Assembly: GCA_963682055.1 (NCBI GenBank)
Contig: OY821743.1
Coordinates: 17,953,566 to 18,017,565, forward strand
Reading direction: 5' to 3'
Origin: Primula veris
Taxonomy: Eukaryota; Streptophyta; Magnoliopsida; Ericales; Primulaceae
DNA: 64,000 nucleotides
Shown here: positions 52,301 through 62,541 of the stretch, piece after piece
Layout of the letters: each line of letters begins with the position of its first letter
How positions within the stretch are numbered: the stretch's first letter is position 1
Position numbers and translations under genes: made by a program
The notes under the pieces: generated by a model
The model's input: only the letters and a program-made list of their open reading frames with translations
What the model was told of the DNA's origin: nothing
Database searches by the model: none

Positions 52301-54008
52301 ACAAACTAAGAGCTTTAAGCTGGATAAACCTAGTTTTTTTTTCTAAATTTCAAATTTTTTTGCTTATTTGCTTAAAAGCTGCAACCTAACAAGCTTGTAT
52401 AATCACCTAACAAATTAAATCTAGGTCTGGCTCGAAATTATAAGAAAATAGGAAGGATTATCTGAGCTTGAACGAAAAAGATAGATTTTTCCAGCTTGAA
52501 ATTGCTAGTTTTCCAGGTGAGCAAGGTGAAAAGAACACAGTTTTTAATCCTATCAACCAAAACCAAATAAACTGCAATCTATAAGCTAAAAATCATAATA
52601 ACTGTGCTTAAAAGTAGCAACCAAGCAAACCAAAACATTATACAACACATATAAAGCACAACTTTTTCGAGAAAGTTACGTACTATATAGCAACAAGTCA
52701 AACACTAAGCGGATAAACAATTAGCTGGTCAGTTAAAATATTAAGACAGATTATCTGAGATTGAACAAAAAATATAGATTTTTTCAGCTTGAAAACTCCT
52801 AGTTTTTCCAGCTGAGCACGGTGAAAAAGAACGCAGTTTTCAAGCCTATAAACCGGAACCAAATAAACTGCAATCAATAAACAAAAAATCATAATAACGG
52901 GGCTTAAAACTAGCAACCAATCAAGCCAAAACATTATACAGAACACACAAAGCATAACTTTTTAGAGAAAGTTACGTACTATCGCACCAACTCGGACACT
53001 AAGCGGCAAAACAACTAGCTGGTCAGTTACGACCAAAACTACTTTATGGTCCAACTCAACAACCATACCCTTCATATAAACACCGGTAACTGACCCCGTA
53101 TACGAACCACATTCGCCCTTACCCTTAACAACAACTCTATCCCTAAAATCCCATTTCTCGGCTGAATCCGAAACATGTAACAAACTCTTCTCACTGGTCA
53201 CATACATCAACTGCGACTCCTCCTCGCCGATAAACACCATTTTTTTCTTCAAATACTCTAAAGAAACAACACGACCCAAAAGCTTAACAATCACAGGCCT
53301 CCACAACGACGCATTAAGCCCACAAAAATACACAATCACCGGAGTCACAAAGCTATGATCTTTACCCAAACCCATCCCCGAATCTTTTGAAATACACAGT
53401 TTACACCCACAAATTAAAAGATTCGCAAGAAACCCACTAACGTTTGTCGATTTCAAACCCGACCCAGTTGAGCAAGGTACGATATATACAGGACTGACCG
53501 ACACCAACCCCCCTCTAACAAAATACCGAGCCTTAACATCAATATCACTACTCCCAATACTAAAAGAAACCACATTAATATTATGAAAATTACGAGAACC
53601 ATCGAATTCCCAGTTTATTATTTCCAAAAAGCCAATTTTCTCGTAAGGGATGAAATTCCAAGCGGTGACGTGGATTTTCACCCCGAGCACGTTAATACTA
53701 AACCCAAGAATGTCGCAGGATAGAGTAAATGTTCCGTCAGTGAATGAGAAGGAGGAGAGAGAGTATGATGACGTGGCAGGGGAGGGGAGGGAGAGGGTGC
53801 CGGAGATTATTGTTGGGTAATTTAATGAGTTTAGTGTTTTTGTAATATTATTATTATTAGGGCTTTTTTGGGAAAATAAAAGGGGGTTTGTAGGGGAGGG
53901 ATTTGATTGGGGTTTGATCGGACGGTTGATATTTAACGATGAAGCGCCGGTTAAGGGACGAGAGAGGCGGTGGAGCTCCGCTAGGGTTAGGGTTTTTGGG
54001 TTCTCCAT
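43400..54008 (-). CDS. CTC1: CTC1, large subunit of the CST telomere/replication complex
   Basis: Sixteen exons: 54008-52980, 51803-51685, 51579-51505, 51208-51130, 51060-50968, 50887-50810, 50696-50496, 49431-49327, 49227-48949, 47892-47470, 46682-46152, 46051-45960, 45270-45072, 44942-44828, 44355-44042 and 43570-43400. Every border is GT-AG and the phases agree. The total is 3,903 nt, about 1,300 residues, close to plant CTC1 proteins. Diagnostic stretches as I recall the family: PLTGASSL near residue 20, VTAWNFIPYEKIGFLEIINW, SHSQSLLGNFIDSLVYSARLW, LLLVSSFRKKFVGFLSENEI, CPTSGRLQLSDSTGSIDVFL, FGSTSSYAYPVGFGPGCSAD and the C-terminal MQNIWVQEVHHVDPRAEAR. Known role: with STN1 and TEN1 it binds single-stranded telomeric DNA through OB folds and supports DNA polymerase alpha-primase fill-in. 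I saw no disruption. Confidence 0.95.
43640..43935. repeat. foldback element in CTC1 intron 15
   Basis: It shares TTATGGGGACCAATAG, AATATTTGAGGGGATTATTAGTGTGACT and GTTGCAACTGAAACTATGGG blocks with the copy in intron 12, and carries partly inverted ends. Confidence 0.5.
45385..45705. repeat. foldback element in CTC1 intron 12
   Basis: CCCAATAGTTTCAGTTGCAA at the left is mirrored at the right by a sequence whose reverse complement reads CCCAATAGTTTCGTTTGCTA. The loop contains TGTGGGGAGTACTAGTGTGACT. It is related to the copy in intron 15. Confidence 0.55.
47110..47206 (-). pseudogene. duplicated 5' part of CTC1 exon 11
   Basis: After a TTGCAG acceptor it reads LKLGSYYMIEHHKKDM, a clear copy of LKVGSFYIIKHQKEDM at the start of exon 11 (46682). 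The upstream intron sequence is also copied (47206-47380 against 46683-46745). No donor follows and the frame soon closes. Confidence 0.75.
51129..51480 (-). repeat. source copy of the exon 4 duplication in CTC1
   Basis: This block (real exon 4 plus intron) is about 85% repeated at 52080-52420, an offset of roughly 951 bp. Confidence 0.75.
52081..52168 (-). pseudogene. duplicate of CTC1 exon 4
   Basis: It reads VLLLVSSFRKK like exon 4, then loses frame. The acceptor-side sequence is kept; the donor is changed from CATGTAAG to CATGTAATG. Confidence 0.75.
52670..52735 (-). pseudogene. duplicate of the CTC1 exon 1 tail and splice donor
   Basis: It encodes LTDQLIVYPLSV, matching VTDQLVVLPLSV at the end of exon 1, followed by a copied AGTACGTAAC donor region. 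Confidence 0.75.
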
Positions 54009-54084
54009 TTTTTTCTAATTTTAATTGAGAAAGTGTGTGATTTATTGAGAAAAATATACATATTGCATACGTATGTATATATAT

Positions 54085-54092
54085 TTTGGCGG
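54085..54092 (+). promoter_or_regulatory. E2F-like site upstream of CTC1
   Basis: TTTGGCGG, inside TTTTGGCGGGGA, matches the relaxed plant E2F consensus WTTSSCSS, 77-85 bp upstream of the ATG. E2F control is usual for plant replication genes; here it is inferred from the motif alone. Confidence 0.4.
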
Positions 54093-54147
54093 GGAGTGTG
54101 GATTATATAATTTTACAGATTTGGTCCTATTTTATAGGGCAAATTAC

Positions 54148-54542
54148 CAAGAAACCATGTCTTGTTTAGCTCCAAGTGCTACCCGATTGTATAGTCATAA
54201 TTAAGGGATTATGTAATTTAATTTACAGATTTGGACTGATTTCAAATGGGGACCTCGGCAAATTATGGTAAAAAATGTAAGATCTTGTCAAAACTGAAGT
54301 TGAATTATAGCTTATATAGTTGTAATTTATGGATTATGTAAATTTATAGATTTGACATGGTTTTACTTTAGGCATTTCAAATGGGAACGTGGGCAAATTA
54401 TGGTAGAAAAATATAGGGTCTTGTCAATCTGAATTAAGTTGTAGTACATGCATCTTGTATATTCGTAATTTACGGATTATACTTACAGATTTTGCCTAAT
54501 TTTACTTGGTCATTTCAAATGAGAAACTTTGAAAAATACCAA
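54148..54542. repeat. upstream tandem repeats of about 130-140 bp, interrupted by the copia element
   Basis: AATTTACAGATTTGG, TCATTTCAAATGGG and GGGCAAATTATGGTA blocks recur about three times. The array resumes at 63425 (AACCAAGTCTTGTTTCGCTT against AACCATGTCTTGTTTAGCTC near 54154). Confidence 0.75.
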
Positions 54543-54547
54543 GAAAC
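54543..54547 (+). repeat. target-site duplication of the copia element, left
   Basis: GAAAC is identical to 63425-63429. Confidence 0.85.
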
Positions 54548-54989
54548 TGTAGGGGATATTCAATAAACGTATAAACGACAAGAACTAATAATTCACGAGA
54601 ATAAATAAAGAAAAACAAGCACACCAAGATTTGATTACGGAGTTCACCCAACGATGAGTACATCTCTAGTGCCGCTACAGCAAGCACAATTTATATATAT
54701 GTTAAATAAAAGAGAATTACAAAACTCTAGCTTGATTCACTCACAAAAGCTATGAAACTCTCTCTCACGTATTTTAGGAGCTCTCCCTCTAAAACGTTCT
54801 ATATGTGGTGATATATTTTATGAAGGCTTAAGCGGGTTTATATAGTAGGCACTTTACAAATAAACCCTAATTCCCGAAAATAAAAATAAAAACTGTATAA
54901 AATACACTGAGTCTGCGCAGGGCAGAACAATGCAAATCACTGCATGCACATGCCAGACTTATACTATTAAGTTTGGCTTCACGTCAACA
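54548..54989 (-). repeat. copia 3' LTR
   Basis: It is 442 bp and similar throughout to 62953-63424, with short indels. TATA-like and AAACCC-rich blocks are shared. Confidence 0.93.
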
Positions 54990-55003
54990 ATCTCCCACTC
55001 GAA
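54990..55003 (-). promoter_or_regulatory. copia polypurine tract
   Basis: GAGTGGGAGAT on the minus strand directly abuts the 3' LTR. Confidence 0.8.
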
Positions 55004-55098
55004 GACAAAGTCAAGCACTCCACAAAATCATCTGCTTATGCATCATTTTCGCATCTCGATTCAAAAAACACTCTCAGTGCAGCGACGACCCATATCTA

Positions 55099-55698
55099 TC
55101 AGTTATGGAGTCCAACTAAAGTTATACACAACTTCAGCTTACTAATCGTAACAGTCTTCGTTAACATATCTGCGATATTTCTTACGTCTTCAATATTCAC
55201 AAGCACGAATATTCCTTCTTTCAAAATCGATCGAATAAAATGATAACGAATTTGTATATGTTTGGTTCGCAAATGAAACACCGGATTCTTCGTCAACATA
55301 ACCCCACTTTGGCTATCACTATGTAGAACCCCACTTTCATGTTTATGTCCAAGCTCTTTCAAGAACCCTTGCAAGCAAAGCATCTTTTTACTCGCCTCAC
55401 TAATGGCGACATATTCAGCTTCAGTCGTCGATAACGCAACAATCTTTTATAACTTCGACATCCAACTAACAGTTGTTCCACCGAATGTACAAACGCAACC
55501 CGTTGTACTCTTTCTATTATCAAGATCACCAGCTAAGTCCGCATCAGAGAACCCATGTAAACCTTCACTCGATTTATGAAAACACAAAGCCATATCAACT
55601 GTACCCTTCAAATATCTCAATATCCATTTAACTGCTTCCCAGTGTTGTTTCCTCGGATTACTCATATACCGACTAACAACTCCCACTGATATGTGCAA
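55099..55698 (-). pseudogene. copia RNase H region
   Basis: Minus-strand pieces read YMSNPRKQHWEAVKWILRYL, FSDADLAGDLDNRKSTTG and, after a stop at about 55447, an ending with NIADMLTK. These are standard C-terminal motifs of copia polyproteins. The frame breaks between the pieces. Confidence 0.88.
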
Positions 55699-55699
55699 T

Positions 55700-56906
55700 A
55701 TCGGGCCTCGTACACACCATGGTGTACATCAAACTCTCAATAGCCGAAGTGTAAGGTACTTTCGACATGTGATATGGATCACTTTCAATTGAGGGTGATT
55801 AGTCGTGCGACAAACAAAAGTGTGTAGCTAACGGGGTTATCACCATCAACATTAAAACGAGCTAACACCTTTTTCACATATTCAGACTGTGACAATAACA
55901 AATACCCATCTCGATCCCTCGTTATTCTAATTCCGAGAATCCGCTTAGCGGCTCCCAAATCCTTTACTGCAAATTGTTTTGCCAGTTATTACTTTACCTT
56001 GTTAATTTCGACAATGCTAGAACCATCAATCAACATGTCATCAACATATAATAACAAAATAACATAAAAAGTGTTGTCGAATCTCCTCACGAAACAACAA
56101 TGATAAGAATTACTCCTCTCGAAACCGGTACTCATCATGAAATTGTCGAATTTCTTATACCATTGCCGCAGAGCTTGTTTCAAGCCATACAAGCACTTCT
56201 TCAACTTACAGACAAGTTTCTCCTTCCCTTTCTCTATAAACCTGGTCGGTTGATGCATATAAATCTCCTCGTCTAATTCACCATGGAGAAATACGGTCTT
56301 CACATCTAATTGCTCCAGATGAAGACCATCCCTAACTACTATACTCAACACCAAACGAATCGTCGTTAGCTTCACTACGGGTGAGAAAATTTTGGTGTAG
56401 TCAATGACTTCTTTTTGTTGAAAACCCTTAACTACTAACTGTGCCTTATACCGTTTTGTACCATCATGTTCTTCTTTCAATCGGAACACCCACTTATTAC
56501 TCAGTGCTTTTTTGCCCTTTGGCAATACGGTCAATTGCCAAGTCTTGTTCTCATACTAAGACTTCATCTCATCCTCTATTGTGAGCTCCCACTGTTTCTA
56601 ATCACTAACTTGCAAAACTTCACTAATACTTTCGGGTTCATCCGCACCAGTCAACAAAATATAGTTCAAATACGAGGAATAGCGTGGGTTTGGTCGTTTC
56701 AATCGATGACCTCTACCCAACAATTCTGGTGAAGTTTGGGGCGACTCCATATCTTCTTCAACCTGTTCATCCATGTCGTTATCTTCTATTTCGATATCTG
56801 GTAGTGTTTTCGTACTAACAATACCACCATCTTCGACTCGTGGCTCTTTTTCTTCAACCTCGACATCTTGCCTATCTTTATACAAGACATTTCCATTGAA
56901 TATCAC
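55700..56906 (-). pseudogene. copia reverse transcriptase and upstream linker
   Basis: The frame 56534-55989 contains NKWVFRLKEEHDG, RYKAQLVVKGF, the QLDVKTVFLHG segment, KLKKCLYGLKQ and the catalytic YVDDM. Usual D-to-A differences and stops mark decay. The linker 56906-56598 holds the acidic PQTSPELLGRGHR region that precedes RT in this group. Stops separate the linker from the RT frame. Confidence 0.9.
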
Positions 56907-56929
56907 ATCCTTGCTGCGAATGATCTTTT

Positions 56930-57516
56930 TCGATTGACCATTCCAAAACCGATATCAAAACTCGGGGCCACCATACCAAGAAAGAAACAAATTTTTGATT
57001 TAGACGTCTAATTTGGAATGATCACTACTATCAACATGAATATAAGATAAACAACCAAATCTTTTTAAATGATTGTAAACAACAGGTTTTCTAGTCCATA
57101 ACTCTTCGGGAACTCTTTTCTCCAAGGGCACTGAAGGTCTGCGGTTAATAAGATAAATTGTCGTGCTAACTGCATCTGCCTATAAGGCTTTGGGCAATTC
57201 ACATTGCAATCGCATACTCCTAGCACGCTCATTGATGATTAGATTCATTCTCTCCGCCACTCCATTCTGTTACGGCGTCTTCCGTATAGTCTTCTCCATA
57301 CGAATACCAGATTGTGCACAATACTTAGTAAAATCCCCATCAATATACTCACCGCCATTATCGGACCTCAAACACTTTAACTTGTTCTCACTTTCAATCT
57401 CCGTCATAGCTTTCCATTATTTAAAATTCTTGAAAACATCGGACTTATGTTTCAAGAAATATAACCAAGTCTTTCTTGTCGAGTCATCAATAAAAGTCAC
57501 ATAGTAAAACGAGCCT
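56930..57516 (-). pseudogene. copia integrase, C-terminal side of the MULE-2 insertion
   Basis: Minus-strand translation reads [23 protein letters not shown] and NGVAERMN, the retroviral-type integrase core. Several in-frame stops are present. The N-terminal half of the core is beyond the MULE, at 61505 and up. Confidence 0.85.
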
Positions 57517-57525
57517 CCCAACAAA
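57517..57525 (+). repeat. target-site duplication of MULE-2, left
   Basis: CCCAACAAA matches CCCAACGAA at 61496-61504 with one difference. Confidence 0.75.
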
Positions 57526-57671
57526 GGGGAAAAATGCTATTTACTACCCCAACGTATCAGCTTTTACCAATTTCCTACCCAACCTATTTGCTTTTCTAAT
57601 TTGGTACCCAGAGTAATGCTTTTGTCTCCAATCAAGGGACTGTCTCCGTTTCCAATCACCAGAATTAGTCA
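57526..57671 (+). repeat. MULE-2 left terminal inverted repeat
   Basis: It is 146 bp, GGGGAAAAATGCTATTTACT to CCAGAATTAGTCA, pairing with 61350-61495. Confidence 0.93.
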
Positions 57672-57849
57672 GAATTGTTTATTTACAATCTTACCCTTTA
57701 GTTTTCCCTCCAAAACCACCTTTCAGTTTCCCTCCATTTTTTCCCTTTCTATTTAACAACTATATAACCTATACATATAACCTAAAAAAATCTCACTCTT
57801 CTGTAACACCCCTCTCTCTTTACTTTCTCTCTCCTCTCTCTAAATAGCC

Positions 57850-58302
57850 ATGGATGTTCTCTGTTTCTGTGGAAATAGATCCAGAATGACAACCTCATGG
57901 ACCCCAAGAAACCCAGGAAGAAGGTTTTTTGAATGTTTTGACAAAAGATGCAAATTTTTTAGCTGGTTTGATCCCCCCATGTGTGACAGGTCTGTTGCAA
58001 TAATACCTGGACTGCTGCGCACCAAATCCACACTTGAAGAGAAAAACAAGAAACTTAAGGACAGAAAAAATAATCTTAAGAACCACAACAAGATGCTTGA
58101 AGAAAATATCAAAGCACTTGAACAAAGGATCCTGTCAATGACTGCAGATTTGAGAGCAATGGGTGAAGATGTTCTTGTGAAAAAACAGGAAAAAAGAAGT
58201 GCTAGAAATGTCTTAAGCCTAGTAGCATTTGTGATTTTGATGATTTTTTTTTTCAAAAATGGTGCAAGTGATAACAAAAGTGAGTTGAATGACCTGAAAT
58301 AA
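57850..58302 (+). CDS. intact GRF zinc finger/coiled-coil/membrane-anchor protein carried by MULE-2
   Basis: A 150-residue open frame. Residues 5-45 are a GRF-type zinc finger (CFCGNRSRMTTSWTPRNPG, RRFFEC, C-KFFSWFDPPMCDR). Residues 55-110 form a charged coiled coil (EEKNKKLKDRKNNL...). Residues 116-134 are a hydrophobic tail segment (ARNVLSLVAFVILMIFFF), so a tail-anchored membrane protein is likely. It starts at an AGCCATGG context about 180 bp inside the terminal repeat, downstream of TATATAACC. GRF fingers are known nucleic-acid-binding modules; short plant proteins of this layout are common. Its role here is unknown. The MULE-1 homologue has one frameshift. Confidence 0.9.
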   Translation: MDVLCFCGNRSRMTTSWTPRNPGRRFFECFDKRCKFFSWFDPPMCDRSVAIIPGLLRTKSTLEEKNKKLKDRKNNLKNHNKMLEENIKALEQRILSMTADLRAMGEDVLVKKQEKRSARNVLSLVAFVILMIFFFKNGASDNKSELNDLK

Positions 58303-59018
58303 GTTGTGTTGTGATTTTCATTTCAGTTGTAATGTTGAATGAGTTGTAATGTATAACTATTCTACAATTCACTTATTCTACAATTATTATGAAATAGATT
58401 TGTACCTGAAATGGAGATCATACTTTAGCAAAAATGTTGCTCCCATTTGCCTTACATTTGCCTGACATTTGCCTCATTTGTTTTGTAACCTGTAACCAAG
58501 ACAAAAACAAGTACAACAAATGTTAGAACTCAGTAAATAAGCACAATGTGATCAAAAACTAACCAACACCAACACAATAATACATGTAGAAAAAAACCAC
58601 AAACTGTTGGCCTGAGTTTGATCAGAAATCTGATCAGAATTGAGACCACCACCACAATAACACACCTGTTACAACAACCAACAACACAACTACACATGTA
58701 CAACAAAACCAATCATTTTAACCAGTAATTCATTCACAACAACTACACATGTACACACACTGAATCACCACAAAATCACAAATTACAAAATATGTCTTCT
58801 TGATAACATAATAGCAGTTACAAAATACCAGTTACAAAATACCAGTTATAAAATAATTACAAAATACCAGTTACAAAATAGCAGTTGTCAATTAGCTCAT
58901 AGCCCATAATAGCACAAAATCACCACAAGTTCATAAATTACATTTTTGGACTGTATTTTTTATTACATTACAACTAATTATAGCAGTCACTTAGGATTAA
59001 TAATATAGTATATCATCA
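58303..59018. other. MULE-2 spacer between the convergent genes
   Basis: Non-coding, with ACAAAATACCAGTTACAAAA repeats at 58810-58885. It corresponds in position, not in sequence, to the repeat spacer of MULE-1. Confidence 0.7.
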
Positions 59019-61142
59019 CTAGTCAAGCTTTGCCCTTTTTGCTTTCTTTTGTTGCTCCATATCAGCTAGTAGTGCTTGTTGTGTGACATATCTCTTTCCA
59101 CCTTTTTGTATATGTCCTTTAGGCAAATTATGTCTAGCTTTTGGCCTTTGTAAGTTCCAGCATGCATTATTTGTGGCTCCACATCAATTTTTAGGTCTTC
59201 AAAATCAACTGTCACAGGCCCTTTTGGAGGAGAATTTAATATTCTATTGCTCCTTCTCACCTATAAACATAAACAAAGAGTGATATTAAATTAAATAAGT
59301 ATGAAAAGATGTGTACAATTATAAAAACTTAGACATGACAAATTTAAATGTTTTCTTACTGGTTTCTTGGGTGTGACCTTCTTGATGCCAGTGCCCACTT
59401 GTTGAGAGCAAGACAACTTGCTTGTATTTGGAGTTGAGTTATTTATCTTTTCAGCTAGTTCTTTATCCATTTCATCCCAAAACGCATCATTTAACATTTC
59501 ACCCACCACAGCATCTCTCACATCTACTTCATTCACCACAGCATCTCTCCCCTCTACTTCACCCACCACAACATCACTCACATCTACTTCATTCACCACA
59601 GCATCTCTCCCCTCTACTTCACTCACCACAACATCACTCACATCTACTTCATTCACAACAGGCTCACTTATATACACTTCATTCACATCCTCTCTCCTCT
59701 CAACTTCATTCACTTCATAATCTGTTTCATCATCTCCCTCATCCCCACTACTATCAGTCTCATCTACTAATTGTATTGTCTCTTTTTCTTTTTTCTTTTT
59801 TATTCCCTTGCCCTGCACTCTCACTTTCTTTGGTTTTCCACAAGTTCTTGAGTTGTGTCCTGGTTTTGCACACTTTGAACACTTCATAACTAGGCCTGCC
59901 CGGCTTATTTTGTATAGATTAGCTTCATTTGGTCCCCTTCTCCTTATTGTGTACTTCTTCTATAGGTGGAGGTAGAAATATGAGGTTAGTTTTACTTTTA
60001 GGTAAAAACAACATTCCTAACTTGAATTTCACATCACTCAAATCACCTTTACCAAATGCAAGAGAGGAGTCTTCTTTTTCACCTTCATTGTCAGTCTCAA
60101 AGTCATCAGAATCTACACATCCCTCATTCAAAATTGTTTCATCAAATAGTATGTTTGGAGTCCATTTAGGCACAGTTACTTTTGGTCTTGGTTTAGGTTT
60201 AGGTTTAGGGTTACTTGAACTTGTGGGGATACTTGAACTTGAAGGCTCAAAATCTGTTTGGAAATTGATAGTTAGGTCTATAAGACCATCATCTTCATTT
60301 CCTTCATCTTCACTACCATCAAACATTGGAATATGACCAATGTCACCATCATCTACAACTTGTTCTTCTTCACTATCATCACTAGCTCCAAAATCATTTT
60401 CACAACCATCAGCATACACTTGAACAATCCTATCATTGTCAATAAATTTTCCTAGGCTCACAACATCACTATCAAGCTTAATCTCACACACACCAGTTTG
60501 AAATTCATCCCCAACCCTTTTAAACCAAAACTTTTTAACCTCTAGCCATCCTACCTGACCAGCAATAGCTTCTAATATCTTCAAAGACATTATTTTTGGA
60601 TCACAATAATCAATAAAATTTGCTACCCCATCCACATAATCAGAAACTATCTCTCCTTCATATGTAAATTTACCCCCATGGTGTAACTCAATTGAAAAAA
60701 GAGTTGTCTTGGGAGCTGAAAAAAAATGTACATTTTATTTATTATTTTAACAATATTAACAACCCTATCAGAAACAGTTGTATAAGCCCTAATTTTGTTT
60801 ATATAAACCAATGTACAAGCCCTAATTTTTTATAATTCGCAATGTAATACATGGCCTTAGTTAGCAGTACAACGTAACCCTAATTAGCAGTTTAATACCC
60901 AATTTAATACAATTGATTTCAAAAACCCTAATTAGCTGTATAACATTGCCCTAATTAATAACCAATTTGATATACAATTGATTTCAAAACCCCTAATTAG
61001 CAGTTTAATACCCAATTTAATATACAATTCATTTCAAAACCCCAGTGTAATACCCGATTTAATATACAATTGATTTCAAAATTTATTAACAAAAATCAGT
61101 GAACTAACCATAATGCGGAATGAGTTCATCATTCCGGCATAT
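59019..61142 (-). pseudogene. deletion-derivative MULE transposase
   Basis: The minus strand keeps the N-terminal PB1-like region (exon from 60715: HHGGKFTYEGE, then CDPKIMSLKILEAIAGQVGWL), the acidic linker and the start of the DNA-binding domain (KFKLG). It then jumps near 60000 to PKSK...LPPPIEEV, which in MULE-1 lies after the SWIM finger. The CCHC knuckle (CSKCAKPGHNSRTC), 19-residue VNEVDVSDVVV repeats and the basic tail follow (59887-59361, then 59260-59019 after a 99-bp intron). Intron position and phase match MULE-1. Frameshifts occur near 59930 and 59150. The first exon near 61140-61110 is uncertain. Confidence 0.88.
59490..59670 (-). repeat. 57-bp coding repeats in the MULE-2 transposase tail
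   Basis: About three near-identical units encode VNEVDVSDVVVSEVEGRDA. They occupy the place of the EPVF-type repeats of MULE-1. Confidence 0.88.
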
Positions 61143-61349
61143 AATCCAAACCATCTGATTGCAACTTGATGTTGATAGAGAATGTGGTTAATAGCAATTT
61201 TGGTAGTAATTTTGGTTTCAATTTTGGTAGTAAGAGAGAGAGTCTCACAGAATTAATACATATATATTTATTTGGTGAAATGTCATAATATATATTTATT
61301 TGGTGAAATGTCATAATTGCCCTTTTTCTTAATCGTTTTCGTTAGCACG

Positions 61350-61495
61350 TGACTAATTCTGGTGAATGGAAACGGAGACAGTCCCTTGATTGGAGACAAA
61401 AGCATTACTCTGGGTACCAAATTAGAAAAGCAAATAGCTTGGGTAGGAAATTGGTAAAAGCTGATACGTTGTGGTAGTAAATAGCATTTTTTTCC
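61350..61495 (-). repeat. MULE-2 right terminal inverted repeat
   Basis: This is the 146-bp inverted partner of 57526-57671. Confidence 0.93.
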
Positions 61496-61504
61496 CCCAA
61501 CGAA
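61496..61504 (+). repeat. target-site duplication of MULE-2, right
   Basis: CCCAACGAA; see 57517-57525. Confidence 0.75.
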
Positions 61505-61740
61505 ACTATGGGGGACGACCCCCACACATCAGAATGAACGAGCGATAACTTCTCCTCTCTCGGAGTTCTTCCATTTTTCTGAAAGCTCAACTTTTTCTGC
61601 TTTCTGAAAATGCAACCCTCGCACATATCGAGGTAAACGGTCTTAAGACCCGAAAGTCTGTCATTTTTCACTAACACATTCATTTCATTTTCATTCATCA
61701 CCATTCGTCATATAGAGCATACCCATCTTGTTACCACGAG
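61505..61740 (-). pseudogene. copia GAG-pre-integrase and integrase N-terminal part
   Basis: The frame from 61704 reads GCIFRKQKKLSF and LVHSDVWGSSPIVSLG, the integrase zinc-domain end and the first catalytic-core motif. MULE-2 interrupts the frame right after it. Confidence 0.85.
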
Positions 61741-61963
61741 CTATCACCATAGCTCCACGTGAAACTTTTCAGGTTCCACTATTAAAGGAAGTCGAATGTC
61801 CTTCGGCATCAAGTTGACCAACATAAATAAGATTTTTGATCAACCTAGGAACATGTCTAACCTTCGTCAACTTCCACACCGATCTATTCGATACCCGTAT
61901 CTTAACATCACTCATACCGACAATATCAAGAGCCTGACTATCGGCCAATAAACCTTACCAAGG

Positions 61964-62368
61964 TTACTCGCGGTGTAGTTTGAGCACACTACTATTTGAT
62001 GTCGTATGGAACGATGCTCTAGAATCTAGAATCCATGAGTCTAGATCACTTTTACTAGCAAGCAATAAACGATCACCACAATAATCATCACTAGTCACAT
62101 TCGTCAGTTGATTCTTATCACGATCCTTTCTCGGAAATTTGCACTCATTCTTGAAGTGCCTCATTTGATGACAGTTATGACATTCGATATTTTTCTTCCA
62201 ATCGGGATTCCTCCCACTGTTACTTTGCCCTCGCCTACCTCTCGATTGCGACATACCTCTATCGTTGTTCCACATACGGTTACTATGACCCCTTGAACCC
62301 ATATTCAAAGCAACCCCATCAGTGAATCCTTCTCCTAAATTTTGTCTCCTAACCTCCTCGGCGAGCAC
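61964..62368 (-). pseudogene. copia gag zinc knuckle and protease
   Basis: A CCHC knuckle (CHNCHQMRHFKNEC) is followed by the protease active-site region. The usual DSG triad reads DSR (WILDSRASFHTT), which would be expected to abolish activity. Confidence 0.85.
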
Positions 62369-62541
62369 TTGATCTCAGTTACCATTGTAAGTCAACTTCT
62401 CTTTACCAATCGAATTACTAACAGCTGCCTTCATAAATTCTCAATTGTTCGGTAGCGATGCTAACAAAATAAGCGTCTTAACCTCATCATGAAAAGTAAT
62501 TTCTATGGTTTCCAATTAATTTACCATATCAACAAATAAAT

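Larger units (their letters stand above)
51899..52985 (-). repeat. cluster of segmental duplications in CTC1 intron 1
   Basis: Three related blocks start with a TCTGAGATTGAAC-like sequence and contain TAGTTTTTCCAG and CCAAAACATTA (about 51899-52080, 52456-52690 and 52745-52980). The middle one runs on to copy the exon 1 tail and its splice donor. A copy of exon 4 sits at 52081-52168. Confidence 0.8.
57526..61495 (-). mobile_element. MULE-2, internally deleted Mutator-like element nested in copia
   Basis: This is a 3.97-kb element with 146-bp terminal repeats like those of MULE-1 and a 9-bp duplication with one mismatch. Relative to MULE-1 it is inverted: the transposase remnant is on the minus strand and the GRF finger gene on the plus strand, again convergent. 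About 1.7 kb that would encode the DNA-binding, catalytic and SWIM domains is missing. Confidence 0.93.

Noticed and set aside
59422..59889. 155-codon plus frame rich in His, Leu and Ser
   Set aside because: It is the shadow of the MULE-2 transposase tail, caused by its 57-bp coding repeats.
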